A stretch of DNA of 36,304 nucleotides from Nitrososphaerales archaeon (GCA_030041295.1 JASHOD010000148.1:1-36304), one strand, 5' to 3'. Counted from the first letter of the stretch, positions 7,799 through 15,675 are shown. Translations and numbers: made by a program. Notes: generated by a model from the sequence alone, not told the origin.

Positions 7799-8233
7799 AT
7801 GCTGTCCGATTCAGACAAGAAACTAGTAGTATCTATGCTCCCACAAGTGCCGCTCTTTGCCTCGATGGACAAGAAGGCTCTAAACACCGTAGCAAACTCC
7901 GCGGGGAAGAAGACCTACAAGAGTGGCGAGGCGATTGCAAAGGAAGGAGACAAAGCACTTTCATTCTTTTTGATCATGGAAGGAAACGTGGAGGTTCGCC
8001 GAGGCAAGAGGGTCCTTGCGACGTTGGGCAAAGGTCAATTCTTTGGAGAAATGGCATTGCTTGATGAGCAGCCAAGATCCGCGGATGTCATAGCGACTTC
8101 TGACACAACTTGCGTACTTCTCACGAGCTGGGCGTTCGCGGGAGTTATGGCAGGAAATCCCGACATCTCTAAAGTCATTATCAAAGAGCTTGTTAGGCGT
8201 CTGCGCGAAACCGACAAGACCCTCGCAGAGTGA
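7799..8233 (+). CDS. Cyclic nucleotide-binding domain protein
   Basis: 144 residues, essentially a single CAP/PKA-type cyclic nucleotide-binding domain. The N-terminal helices are LPQVPLFASMDKKALNTVA, the beta roll follows (YKSGEAIAKEGDKALSFFLIMEGNVEV), and the phosphate-binding cassette FGEMALLDEQPRSADV is at 82-97 with its Glu and Arg intact, so cAMP or cGMP binding is structurally plausible. The C-terminal helix (KVIIKELVRRLRETDKTL) has no DNA-binding domain attached, unlike CRP. Stand-alone domains of this kind probably act as ligand-sensing partners. It is divergent from the RNase Z-like gene. Confidence 0.88.
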   Translation: MLSDSDKKLVVSMLPQVPLFASMDKKALNTVANSAGKKTYKSGEAIAKEGDKALSFFLIMEGNVEVRRGKRVLATLGKGQFFGEMALLDEQPRSADVIATSDTTCVLLTSWAFAGVMAGNPDISKVIIKELVRRLRETDKTLAE

Positions 8234-8404
8234 CTCTCTCTCTCAAAAGCAGAAAACATCTTACAAGTTAGCTTATTCGATGGGACTTATCTCCGAGAAG
8301 TTCGGCCTATAAGAAATATCAAAGGCGCATTCTTAGAATTAGGTTCGGACCCGCCATTGTTGGGGATAATGGTGTAAATAGACGAATGCATTATTTCTCA
8401 CCCT

Positions 8405-9259
8405 ATGCCCGAAAAACGAACCTCGAGCAAGAAGGCATTTGATTTTGTAAAAATAGACATGCCACCGAAGAAACCGAGAAAGACGGGTATCATCGAATTT
8501 CGCGGCCCGTATTATACCTCCGTAAGTTATGGATACTTGAAGGACCTCTTGGAGGACTGGGATGAGTACGTCGATGGATACAAATTCGCAGGAGGGTCGA
8601 TGCGACTTCTTACAAGAGAGCGAGTGAAACAGATTACGAAGTTGTGCCATCAACACCAAGTCTACGTCTCGACCGGGGGATTCGTAGAACGGGTAATCGT
8701 GGAGGGGAGCGAAGAAGTAGACGAATACCTCACGGAATGCAAGGCGCTTGGATTCGACGTTGTCGAAGTTTCTAGTGGACTAGCTCCAATTCCGCTCGAG
8801 GACAAGGTCGCAATCGTAAGGCAAGTGCAGAAAATCGGGCTAAAGCCGAAACCAGAGATTTCAATGATGATCGGCGCAGGGGCCGGGACTCACATTACCG
8901 GATACGAAGAGAGCATGAAGATGAGGAGTTTTGATGATTTTGCTTCCGAAGTGAGTGAGCATCAGAAAGCGGGGGCGGACGTTATCATGGTTGAATCGGA
9001 AGGATTGACCGAAGATTTGCCACCAGAGAAGTGGAGGAAGGACGTGATCGAGAAGCTTGTGGATATGTTTGGATTTGAGACATTCATGTTTGAAGCATCA
9101 GATCCGCCGGTATTCAAATGGTACCTGACAAAGTTTGGACGCGCTGTCAATTTGTTTATAGATCACTCGCAGATTGTGGAATTTACTGCTTGGCGAACGA
9201 AACTTTGGGGCGATAGCTCAATCTGGGAAGGAAAGGATCTTCACTACAAGCCTCATTGA
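8405..9259 (+). CDS. Phosphosulfolactate synthase (ComA)-like protein
   Basis: 284 residues with the TIM-barrel pattern of the ComA / HSA32 family: YTSVSYGYLKDLLEDWDEYVDGYKFAGGSMRLL (start of barrel), VYVSTGGFVERVIVEGSEEVDEYLTECKALGFDVVEVSSG, EIS and EISMMIGAG strands, ADVIMVESEGLTEDLPPEKWRKDVIEKLV, FMFEASDPPVFKWYLTKFGRAVNLFIDHSQIVEFTAWRTKLWG. In methanogens ComA adds sulfite to phosphoenolpyruvate in coenzyme M biosynthesis; in plants HSA32 is a heat-stress protein of unknown reaction. No other coenzyme M genes are visible, so I name only the family. About 20 extra N-terminal basic residues could mean the real start is the ATG at 8459. Its stop codon lies 53 bp before the next gene's chosen start. 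Confidence 0.85.
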   Translation: MPEKRTSSKKAFDFVKIDMPPKKPRKTGIIEFRGPYYTSVSYGYLKDLLEDWDEYVDGYKFAGGSMRLLTRERVKQITKLCHQHQVYVSTGGFVERVIVEGSEEVDEYLTECKALGFDVVEVSSGLAPIPLEDKVAIVRQVQKIGLKPKPEISMMIGAGAGTHITGYEESMKMRSFDDFASEVSEHQKAGADVIMVESEGLTEDLPPEKWRKDVIEKLVDMFGFETFMFEASDPPVFKWYLTKFGRAVNLFIDHSQIVEFTAWRTKLWGDSSIWEGKDLHYKPH

Positions 9260-9309
9260 TTACTGACACAGAAGTTGTTATTATTTCCTCGAGAGGTCGC
9301 CTTATTCCA

Positions 9310-10686
9310 ATGACCTATGTAGAAGAGCTTGCAGAATTTGTAGCCTCGAGAACTTTCAACGATCTTGCTCAATCGACAGTAAAGGCTCTGAAGATAAGAA
9401 TACTCGATTCGCTTGCCTGCGCGATAGGCGCGCTCGATGCACCGACCGCCCTGTCTTTGAAGAAAGTTCAAAGTGATTTCGGCGGAGCGCCCCGGTGCAC
9501 CATGATAAGTGGGGGAAAAACCGAACCTGAGGGGGCTACCCTTTACAACGGCGCCTTGGTCCGCTATTTGGATTTCAACGATTCTTTCTTGGCTAAGAAT
9601 GAGACGTGCCATCCAAGCGACAATTTTGCCCCCATACTTGCTTCGTCGGAATATGTGGATGGGACAGGAAGGGACCTCCTAGTTTCGCTTGCCATCGCTT
9701 ATCAAGTGCAGTGTCGCTTGAGTGAAGTTGCACCTGTTAGGGCGAAGGGTTTCGACCACACTGTTCAAGGTGAGTACGGTGTTTCCGCCGGCGCATCAAG
9801 AGCGCTCGGACTAGATTCTGAAAAAACGGCAAACGCGATTTCTATCAGTGGCACTGCACTCAACGCACTCAGAGTAACGAGGACGGGTAAACTATCGAAT
9901 TGGAAGGGGCTCGCTTTTCCATTCATGGCGTCAGGAGCCGTGAAAGCGACATTCCTCGCTAAGGAAGGGATTACGGGCCCGCTCGAAGTTTTTGAGGGGA
10001 ACAAGGGATTCATGGATTCCATTGCGGGGCAATTCAAGATTGATTGGAGTAAGGAGGGACTGGATCTGGTCGAAAAGACGATTATCAAGAGCTATAACGC
10101 CGAAGTACATTCTCAATCCTCAATTGCTTGCATGATGAAATTAAGAAATCGCCAAGGATTAACTTCCGATGACGTAGACAATATCGAAGTCAGAATCTTC
10201 GACGTAGCTTACCACATAATTGGAGGAGGAGAGGAGGGAGAGAAGAAAGAGTCGATTGAAACAAAGGAACAGGCAGACCACAGCCTGCCCTACATATTAG
10301 CCGTAGCTTTACTAGATGGGAAGGTCATGCCCGAAGAATATGAGAGCGAGCGAATAAATTCCAAAGATGTTCAAGAATTGCTCAAGAAAATTCACGTGAT
10401 TCCAGACAAGGAATTCAGCTCGAAATTCCCGGCTCAGATGCCAGTCGAGATAACTGCTCACACAAAGAGCGGGAAAACCTTGGTCGAAAGTTCTTTCGAT
10501 TACGACGGCTTTACGAGCCACCCATTCACTTGGAATGAAGCCGTAAACAAGTTCAATGCGCTGACTTTGGGATACGTGGAGGAAGACGTTCGTGCTGAGA
10601 TTCAAAAAGTGGTCGCTTCATTCGACGAGAGACCCGTAGGAGAACTGACTATGTTGCTTGAAAAAACTCATCCGAGGAAAAATTGA
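9310..10686 (+). CDS. MmgE/PrpD family protein (2-methylcitrate dehydratase-like)
   Basis: 458 residues from the ATG at 9310. Family landmarks are in order: LAEFVASRTFNDL...VKALKIRILDSLACAIGA at the start, VRYLDFNDSF followed by the conserved HPSDN, AIAYQVQCRL, the FDHTVQGEYGVSAGASRALGLD helix, GFAFPFMASGAVKATFLAKEG-like segment, and KSYNAEVHSQSSI with the conserved His. The closing lid domain contains SLPYILAVALLDG. Members dehydrate 2-methylcitrate (propionate use) or decarboxylate cis-aconitate; substrate cannot be fixed here. A TTG at 9256 overlapping the previous stop codon would add 18 residues (with no homology to the family); GAGAGG at 9291-9296 favours the ATG. Gene order suggests co-transcription with the ComA-like and reductase genes. 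Confidence 0.9.
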   Translation: MTYVEELAEFVASRTFNDLAQSTVKALKIRILDSLACAIGALDAPTALSLKKVQSDFGGAPRCTMISGGKTEPEGATLYNGALVRYLDFNDSFLAKNETCHPSDNFAPILASSEYVDGTGRDLLVSLAIAYQVQCRLSEVAPVRAKGFDHTVQGEYGVSAGASRALGLDSEKTANAISISGTALNALRVTRTGKLSNWKGLAFPFMASGAVKATFLAKEGITGPLEVFEGNKGFMDSIAGQFKIDWSKEGLDLVEKTIIKSYNAEVHSQSSIACMMKLRNRQGLTSDDVDNIEVRIFDVAYHIIGGGEEGEKKESIETKEQADHSLPYILAVALLDGKVMPEEYESERINSKDVQELLKKIHVIPDKEFSSKFPAQMPVEITAHTKSGKTLVESSFDYDGFTSHPFTWNEAVNKFNALTLGYVEEDVRAEIQKVVASFDERPVGELTMLLEKTHPRKN

Positions 10687-10746
10687 TTTAGAAGATTTGA
10701 GGTATTTCGACGGCGACTGAGATAGGGCCACGGTCTGAGAACATTC

Positions 10747-11541
10747 ATGAATTACAAGCAGCTCGGAGATACAAAGGTCAAGATAGCAGAAATTGGCCAG
10801 GGCACATGGCAGTATCGGGGCGGAGTCGGTCCGTTGAAGGTCGGGATATCACTCGGGGCAACACACATCGATACTGCTGAAATGTATGGAACGGAGGAAA
10901 CGGTCGGTGAGGCGATCGCGGACGAACGAGATAAAGTCTTTCTCTCGACTAAAGTGTCTCCGAGCCACATTCACCACGATGATCTAATCAAAGCAGCTGA
11001 AGCTAGCTTACGAAGACTGGGCATAAAAACAATTGATCTTTATATGATCCACTGGCCGAATCCAAGCATTCCCATTAAGGAATCCATGAGCGCGATGGAA
11101 GAGCTGTTAAGGCAAGGAAAGATCAAGCACATTGGAGTAAGCAATTTCTCGGTTGAGGAACTTAAAGCTGCGCAGAAAGCTCTATCCTTTTCTTCAAACA
11201 AGATTGTCTCAAATCAAGTTGAATACAATCTAAACAATCGAGAAATTGAAGAAGATCTTGTTCCATACTGCAAGAAGGAAAAGATCACCATTATAGCATA
11301 CTCACCGCTCGCTCGGGGACAAATTTCAACAAACAGCAAGAAAAATGACGAGTTGCTCGAAGGAATTGCAAAAAAGAATAACAAAACGAAGGCTCAAGTG
11401 ATCTTGAATTTTGTTACGAGAGAGGAAAACGTCATCGCCATTCCGAAGGCGAATAACGAGGATCACGTGAGGGAAAACTGTGCAGCTTCGGGTTGGCGAC
11501 TCTCTGAAGAAGACATACGAAAGATAGACGAAGCCTTCTAG
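10747..11541 (+). CDS. Aldo/keto reductase
   Basis: 264 residues, a complete though compact AKR barrel. The catalytic tetrad is D42, Y47, K69 and H102 (HIDTAEMYG, STKV, DLYMIHWPNP). The NADP(H) site is indicated by GVSNFSVEELKAAQ, NQVEYNLNNR, IIAYSPLARG and the C-terminal AIPKANNEDHVRENCAASGWRLSEEDI. Such enzymes reduce aldehydes or ketones to alcohols in the cytosol. It begins 60 bp after the MmgE/PrpD gene on the same strand, so a shared transcript for handling small organic acids or carbonyl compounds is reasonable but inferred. Confidence 0.93.
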   Translation: MNYKQLGDTKVKIAEIGQGTWQYRGGVGPLKVGISLGATHIDTAEMYGTEETVGEAIADERDKVFLSTKVSPSHIHHDDLIKAAEASLRRLGIKTIDLYMIHWPNPSIPIKESMSAMEELLRQGKIKHIGVSNFSVEELKAAQKALSFSSNKIVSNQVEYNLNNREIEEDLVPYCKKEKITIIAYSPLARGQISTNSKKNDELLEGIAKKNNKTKAQVILNFVTREENVIAIPKANNEDHVRENCAASGWRLSEEDIRKIDEAF

Positions 11542-11568
11542 GATCCCTTTACATACTATTACATAGCT

Positions 11569-11874
11569 TCAATCAGTTGCATTTAGTTGTTGATGCTGGT
11601 TAAGTAGCATTTTTTCTTGCACGATTGAGTAGAATGGGTCTTTCTGAAGTACTTGTTGCTGTGCGCGTTCGCGGATCAACTTGCGTACGCTCAGTTCGTG
11701 CCTTCGCTTGTCCGACATTGGATAGTAGTTGAGTTGACCGAGCTGACTCGCGAGTATGTCGCGCAGAACCTTGCTTATGCTCAGGCGACTCAAGTCCTGT
11801 TTGCACGTGTCCGCCGCGTAATCGATTAGGGAGGTATAGATTTCGTCGTCGAGAGAAATTGTGATTCTTTTCAT
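11569..11874 (-). CDS. Ribbon-helix-helix (CopG/Arc-type) DNA-binding protein
   Basis: 101 residues from the ATG at 11874 (a TTG directly before it is the alternative). The N-terminus MKRITISLDDEIYTSLIDYA is a textbook ribbon-helix-helix strand and first helix, followed by LSRLSISKVLRDILASQLGQL as helix 2. The C-terminal half is Gln/Lys/Arg-rich and probably forms an extended helix. Such proteins dimerise and insert the beta ribbon into the major groove, often repressing their own gene, or act as antitoxins. No toxin-like partner is adjacent. It converges on the aldo/keto reductase gene. A TATA-like AATTATTATC lies about 30-40 nt upstream, giving a short leader. Confidence 0.85.
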   Translation of the reverse strand: MKRITISLDDEIYTSLIDYAADTCKQDLSRLSISKVLRDILASQLGQLNYYPMSDKRRHELSVRKLIRERAQQQVLQKDPFYSIVQEKMLLNQHQQLNATD

Positions 11875-12242
11875 CAAAATCTACGAGTTGTAAAAAGCTG
11901 TTTTCGGATAATAATTGGATTCTTGGCTTTTTCGAATGGGTTACAAGGAACCGATATACGGAAACGGTAAGCGGGTATTTATTATGCCGGAGATGATTTG
12001 TCACTACTCTTAAAGAATGCATCCCATTCTTCACGCATTACTTTTGTGAATATGTAAAGTAATAATTACAGTGGCAAGATTTCAAAAGCAATGATATTCA
12101 GTAGAAGTGAAGATATGCCCTAAGAGAGAGCTTCAAAGAAAAGAGAGGACGTCGCTTCCCTCATAGGAGGAGGAAAGTAACATTTTAACCGAATATTTCT
12201 TGACGGAAACAACTTTGGACAGATTTTCTATTGGAGAAGATG
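11875..12242. other. Intergenic DNA between RHH gene and peptidase gene
   Basis: Contains the promoter of the RHH gene (A/T-rich tract around 11905-11920). The rest, 11950-12240, is A/T-rich with short purine runs; I see no gene, repeat or structured RNA in it. Confidence 0.4.
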
Positions 12243-12287
12243 AAAAAAAAGAAAGGAGTGACACGCGGTTTTCTTTTGCGCGCGTCA
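12243..12287 (-). terminator. Hairpin plus T-run terminator of the G1 peptidase gene
   Basis: TGACACGCG (12259-12267) pairs with CGCGCGTCA (12279-12287), nine pairs including one G-U, with an 11-nt loop. Read on the minus strand it is followed by a run of eight T residues (12250-12243). It stands directly downstream of the peptidase stop codon and looks like an intrinsic terminator, which is unusual for archaea, where a T-run alone often suffices. Confidence 0.6.
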
Positions 12288-12310
12288 GATTTGTGAAGTG
12301 ACTATCTCTA

Positions 12311-13171
12311 TCATAGAATGATTACAGGGAAAGTGCCCGCGTTAGCCCATTGCATGTTGAAGCGAGAGCCGTCTGAGTACAGAAAGCCTGGTTCATCCAT
12401 GATGTAATGAGCAGAGGGATAAGTGACACAAGTTAGAGACCATACTTCTGCTCCGTTTACGTTACCCAAATTGTTGATTACTCCAGTCAATCCGTCTATT
12501 TTGGCAGTATTCTTCGTGCCCCAACCGAAAGTGCCGTAATTTGCGAGGTACGTGAAATGGCATACTGTTCCAGCACTGTTGCATACCGCTGGTTCTTCTG
12601 TAATCCATTCTGCAGAGCTAAGTTGTGCGGCGGGCTCAGCTTGAGAGATTTGGAAGGTTTTTCCGGTTGTCGCGTCTTTGATCCACATGGTGAAATTCTG
12701 GGTCGATGAAGAGTATGAGACACCTGCGTCAATAACGTCGCCTGGAGAGACTGTGAAGTGTTTGATGTTGATCTCTGGTTCCAGTGGGTAGATCTCGTAC
12801 CAAGCCACGTACTGTGGAGTACTGCTGCCTTTGGCACAGAATGCCGTTGTTCCGTCCTGTTCCACAGTCGAGTCTGTCAAGCCGTCGATTCCGACCCAGA
12901 TGGATGCGTACTGGCCTGATTTGAGCGATGTATTGCAAGTCGCCGCCGGCTGAGTCCAAGAACCGTTCACGTTGGTCACGCTGCCTGGTGTCGAGCTGAT
13001 GGCGTAACCTGCCCAGTTGTAGCTGTAGAATGGAGTAAAGCCTTGAACATTTGGAGTAGATACGATAGATCTGTTGCTTGTGTTGCTTGTTGCAAAGGAT
13101 GATCCTAGAAATGGAGATGCGAATAGGAATAGAGTTAGTCCTACGATTAGAGTTGATCTTAGTTGATTCAT
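12311..13171 (-). CDS. Secreted peptidase G1 (eqolisin)-like acid endopeptidase
   Basis: 286 residues from the ATG at 13171. A signal peptide (hydrophobic LIVGLTLFLFASPFLGSSFA) is followed by a mature beta-sandwich protein: SYNWAGYAI, the ASIWVGIDG strand, TVEQDGT carrying the predicted catalytic Gln (about residue 105), WYEIYP, and SSAEWITEEP carrying the predicted catalytic Glu (about 188). This Gln/Glu dyad defines family G1, glutamic endopeptidases that work at low pH, first known from fungi and since found in acidophilic bacteria and archaea. A further six codons upstream to a TTG are open, but a TATA-like tract at about 13195-13210 makes the transcript almost leaderless at the ATG. It presumably degrades external protein. 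Confidence 0.85.
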   Translation of the reverse strand: MNQLRSTLIVGLTLFLFASPFLGSSFATSNTSNRSIVSTPNVQGFTPFYSYNWAGYAISSTPGSVTNVNGSWTQPAATCNTSLKSGQYASIWVGIDGLTDSTVEQDGTTAFCAKGSSTPQYVAWYEIYPLEPEINIKHFTVSPGDVIDAGVSYSSSTQNFTMWIKDATTGKTFQISQAEPAAQLSSAEWITEEPAVCNSAGTVCHFTYLANYGTFGWGTKNTAKIDGLTGVINNLGNVNGAEVWSLTCVTYPSAHYIMDEPGFLYSDGSRFNMQWANAGTFPVIIL

Positions 13172-13285
13172 ATGAGGAAGTTGCCTCAATTCGAAGCAGA
13201 AAATAATACCAATACAAAATTGTTTCTGCCGTATGAATCAATCTGGAAGGGCAAACAATAAGATGTCCCCTAACACTTGCTCCGA

Positions 13286-13295
13286 GTTTAAATAC
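13286..13295 (+). promoter_or_regulatory. TATA box of a short transcription unit
   Basis: GTTTAAATAC is a near-consensus archaeal TATA box on the plus strand, pointing to a transcript start around 13316-13320. The only thing downstream on that strand is the 24-codon frame at 13338 and a small hairpin. Confidence 0.5.
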
Positions 13296-13337
13296 GGAAA
13301 ATCAAGTAGCTTTGAAATCGTAAGGGGAAGGTCTAGT

Positions 13338-13412
13338 ATGGTACCTAGGAAGAGCCTAGGACATGCTAAAAGGACCCGTATTCGTCATACAATTAATATT
13401 AGAACATGTTAG
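13338..13412 (+). CDS. Possible 24-residue basic peptide (or small RNA)
   Basis: An ATG at 13338 opens 24 codons rich in Arg, Lys and His (MVPRKSLGHAKRTRIR and so on, ending in Cys) and closes with TAG at 13410-13412. It is preceded by a strong TATA box 45-50 nt upstream and by AGGGGAAGG at 13323-13331, a reasonable ribosome binding site. The transcript would also contain a perfect 6-bp hairpin, CCTAGG-aagag-CCTAGG (13343-13359), inside the frame. I do not recognise the peptide; it is not one of the tiny ribosomal proteins I could compare from memory. A non-coding RNA is the main alternative. Confidence 0.3.
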   Translation: MVPRKSLGHAKRTRIRHTINIRTC

Positions 13413-13453
13413 AGCGCTAAATACTGCTTGTCTGGTCAGCGAGCAACAGAAAT

Positions 13454-14050
13454 TTACTGCTGCATAGTTTTGTTCTTGCGAACGAAGACGAACAGCGTCA
13501 TCGCAGCAGCGAAAGCAATGAGAACCGTTAAAGTTCCGAATGGAAATTCTGGAGTAACTATCCCAGGAGAACCGGAGCTAGGTGATGAAGAGGTTGTTAT
13601 TGCTGTGTTTATGGAACTCATCGATCTGCTTGATGGAGATGAACTTGTCGAAGTGGAAGAAGAAGATGATGAAGAGACTGCTGAATTACTGGTTGTTGCT
13701 ACATGGGAATCGACGCTATCAACGCTTGAACTTGCCGTGGTAGTACTTGTTATGATTGTTGTGGTAGTAGTGCTCGAGCTAGGCGGAGCCTCAAAGTGGG
13801 GCGCACTTGTTATGCTCGAAGTGCTTACAGAACTCGAGGTATTGTTTACTGTCCCTGCACGACTGAACAACACGGCCCCGACAGCGATAATTATTACAAT
13901 GCCGACAATGGTGCATCCGAAAAGGAAAGACTTTGAATTTTTCAACTTGCCGAGTTTCAAATCTTTGATGAAAAACCTCTTCCTACCTAGTAGCGTGCAG
14001 CTAATGTAAGGATCCGAAATACATAAGCGTAGTTCAGGTATGAACTTCAT
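13454..14050 (-). CDS. S/T-rich cell-surface protein with PEFP C-terminal sorting-like tail
   Basis: 198 residues. A transmembrane helix at 43-62 (FLFGCTIVGIVIIIAVGAVLF) is followed by about 95 residues almost entirely Ser, Thr, Ala and Val, a probable O-glycosylated stalk. The C-terminus reads TPEFPFG, then a hydrophobic helix (TLTVLIAFAAAMTLFVFV), then RKNK. That tripartite tail (short Pro-Glu-Phe motif, helix, basic end) is the layout of archaeosortase substrates such as PEF-CTERM and PEFG-CTERM proteins; whether this variant is processed is inference. No sortase gene is in the window. The product probably sits in the membrane or S-layer. The start ATG lies inside an inverted repeat, annotated separately. 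Confidence 0.75.
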   Translation of the reverse strand: MKFIPELRLCISDPYISCTLLGRKRFFIKDLKLGKLKNSKSFLFGCTIVGIVIIIAVGAVLFSRAGTVNNTSSSVSTSSITSAPHFEAPPSSSTTTTTIITSTTTASSSVDSVDSHVATTSNSAVSSSSSSSTSTSSSPSSRSMSSINTAITTSSSPSSGSPGIVTPEFPFGTLTVLIAFAAAMTLFVFVRKNKTMQQ

Positions 14051-14076
14051 AAGTCTAGTTCTATTATGAAGTTCAT
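14040..14076 (-). promoter_or_regulatory. 11-bp perfect inverted repeat over the start codon, with mini leader frame
   Basis: ATGAACTTCAT (14040-14050) and ATGAAGTTCAT (14066-14076) are perfect inverted copies separated by 15 bp. On the minus strand the second arm holds the start codon of the surface-protein gene, and the first begins with an ATG opening a 9-codon frame (MNFIIELDL) whose TGA overlaps that start codon. A TATA-like TTCTTTAAAGAA lies 20-30 bp further upstream. It may be an operator, an RNA hairpin masking the start, or translation coupling. Confidence 0.4.
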
Positions 14077-14281
14077 CGTTGAATTTTTCTAAAGTTCTTT
14101 AAAGAAAAATAATCCAAGAACAAATCAACCTTGAGTTTTCTGCTAGAATTGACAACACTCGATACTTGAATTCCTTCGTATCTCGAAGTCCGCTATATGC
14201 TCCGCTCGCCTGTAGTAAATCTAACGCTAGTAAAATACGTCGATGGGAATTTTCGAGGACTGATTGATTACAGCAAACCGA
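14051..14281. other. Intergenic region upstream of the surface-protein gene
   Basis: Holds the promoter described with the inverted repeat (TATA-like at about 14089-14103, minus strand) and the 3' flank of the next secreted-protein gene. Nothing else is recognised. Confidence 0.4.
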
Positions 14282-15397
14282 CTACTGGCTTGTTGTAGTT
14301 ACTCTCGCCAAGGAGACAGCCGTGAAAGTGAGTGCGGGGATGCCCCAATTTGTAGAGTAAGAGCCACTAATTGTGCTATTCTGCCCGTACATCTTGAAAG
14401 TTCCAGTCGAGAGGAAACCATATTCAGTACAAAGACCCGAACCGGCGGGGAAACCTATCGAGGCTGAGCAATCTATTCCGCCCTGCTTGGGTATAATGGA
14501 GGCTCCGTGGAATCTACCAGTTGCATCGAGAGCTTGCAAGGGGTGACCGTTGCTGCTTTCAACCATGTTCGAGACGGTTATGATCCCATGATCTAGGGCT
14601 GTTCCGCTGACTAGATTTTCTTGTTCTGACGTCACCTGGTTCAATACTCCAGAAACACTAGTAGTTGCCCCGTATGTTCCGTTAATTTGTCCCGCAGTTA
14701 CCACGCTACTCCAAGATACTGTGCCGGTGTTGTATGGTGCAATAATAAGCAGAGTCGCAAAACCATCTGCTGAGCCGAGAACTAATGGCGCTCCGAATGG
14801 GTTCAGATATGCTGACTCGAAAGCCATAGGGATTGATATTATTTTTAGTTCTTCAACGTTAGATGATGACTGTTGATGTGGTCCGGAAATTGTGATGAAT
14901 AGTTCGGAGTATTGGATACTGAGGAAGAATGCAGGTATTGCGCTTGTATCTCCCGGCTCACATACTCCTGAAGTGTTGTAGCTAGGAAAACATACTGCAG
15001 GCACTTCTCCGCTGAGTACAGCATAACCAACTATTGTTATATTTCTCCCGTCTTCAAGAGATGCGGTCAGAGCAAAGAAAGCACCCCCGCTGACTGATAG
15101 TCCTTCAACATCTGCGAAGAGATAGTAATTGAACTGCATAGGTTTGCTTTGGTTTATGTTGTAACCTGCCAAAGAGGCCGATATTGCTTGACCAGATTCT
15201 TCTATGGTGTAAACTTGATTTCCTGCACTAAGCACTCCGCCACTGACAGTCATTAGGAGGTTTTTTGATGATGATGCTCCATTGTACGCGTTGGCAGCGG
15301 GTAATCCCGATACAACTCCTGAAAGGATGAAGCACGTAATGACAATTAATGAGATAACGATCTTCGCTAAAATCTTCAACTCCGGCACGCCCGTCAT
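14282..15397 (-). CDS. Secreted protein of unknown function
   Basis: 371 residues, not recognised. A signal peptide is clear: basic ELKILAK, hydrophobic IVISLIVITCFILSGVVSGL, then PAANA as a likely cleavage site near residue 36. The remainder is rich in Gly, Ser, Thr and small hydrophobics with alternating strand-like segments (FFALTASLEDGRNITIVGYAVLSG, ELFITISGPH), typical of an all-beta extracellular protein, and has Asn-x-Ser/Thr sites. Four Cys (CFPSYNTSGVC and CSASIGFPAGSGLC) occur in two similarly spaced pairs and could form disulfides. No C-terminal membrane anchor is visible. A TATA-like CTTAAAAATG lies 15-30 nt upstream, so the transcript is nearly leaderless. It groups with the G1 peptidase and the S/T-rich protein as extracellular products. 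Confidence 0.7.
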   Translation of the reverse strand: MTGVPELKILAKIVISLIVITCFILSGVVSGLPAANAYNGASSSKNLLMTVSGGVLSAGNQVYTIEESGQAISASLAGYNINQSKPMQFNYYLFADVEGLSVSGGAFFALTASLEDGRNITIVGYAVLSGEVPAVCFPSYNTSGVCEPGDTSAIPAFFLSIQYSELFITISGPHQQSSSNVEELKIISIPMAFESAYLNPFGAPLVLGSADGFATLLIIAPYNTGTVSWSSVVTAGQINGTYGATTSVSGVLNQVTSEQENLVSGTALDHGIITVSNMVESSNGHPLQALDATGRFHGASIIPKQGGIDCSASIGFPAGSGLCTEYGFLSTGTFKMYGQNSTISGSYSTNWGIPALTFTAVSLARVTTTSQ

Positions 15398-15417
15398 GGA
15401 CTAATATTCTAGCATTT

Positions 15418-15675
15418 TTAAGAAAACCGCGTGTCATACGGATTTGTTGAGCCAAAATCGGTTTTCGATGATGATGACTCGCGACTCCGTTTTGCCTTAA
15501 GCTTTACAAAAAGGCCAGATATAGTGGTCTCGCCGTTTTCGAGTGAGGGCAATTGATTTGGATCAACGTGATCTATGATATATTGGCCCCGATAGAGCGC
15601 CGTACCAGATAGACCATATTTTTCAGCTACCTTGTTTAGTGATTTTCCGACGCAATCTCGCACGATTAATAACAA
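15418..15675 (-). CDS. Small helix-turn-helix protein resembling a ParB/KorB-type DNA-binding segment
   Basis: 85 residues. Residues 5-30 (VRDCVGKSLNKVAEKYGLSGTALYRGQYII) look like a helix-turn-helix, and the next stretch, VDPNQLPSLENGETTISGLFVKLK, follows the layout of ParB-like DNA-binding domains ('s.e....l..Ge.si..a...l'). The Ser/Lys-rich C-terminus is probably disordered. The start is TTG at 15675 with AGGAGG at 15685-15690, 9 nt upstream. It is the last gene of the minus-strand run and may regulate the element. Only the HTH nature is reasonably supported. Confidence 0.55.
   Translation of the reverse strand: MLLIVRDCVGKSLNKVAEKYGLSGTALYRGQYIIDHVDPNQLPSLENGETTISGLFVKLKAKRSRESSSSKTDFGSTNPYDTRFS

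Noticed and set aside
11600..12034. 144-codon minus-strand frame
   Set aside because: It overlaps the ribbon-helix-helix gene in another register, has an Arg/Thr-rich nonsense composition and no domain.
13428..14009. 193-codon plus-strand frame rich in Glu, Val and Leu
   Set aside because: It is the antisense of the Ser/Thr-rich repeat of the surface protein; the minus-strand product has membrane helices and a sorting-like tail.
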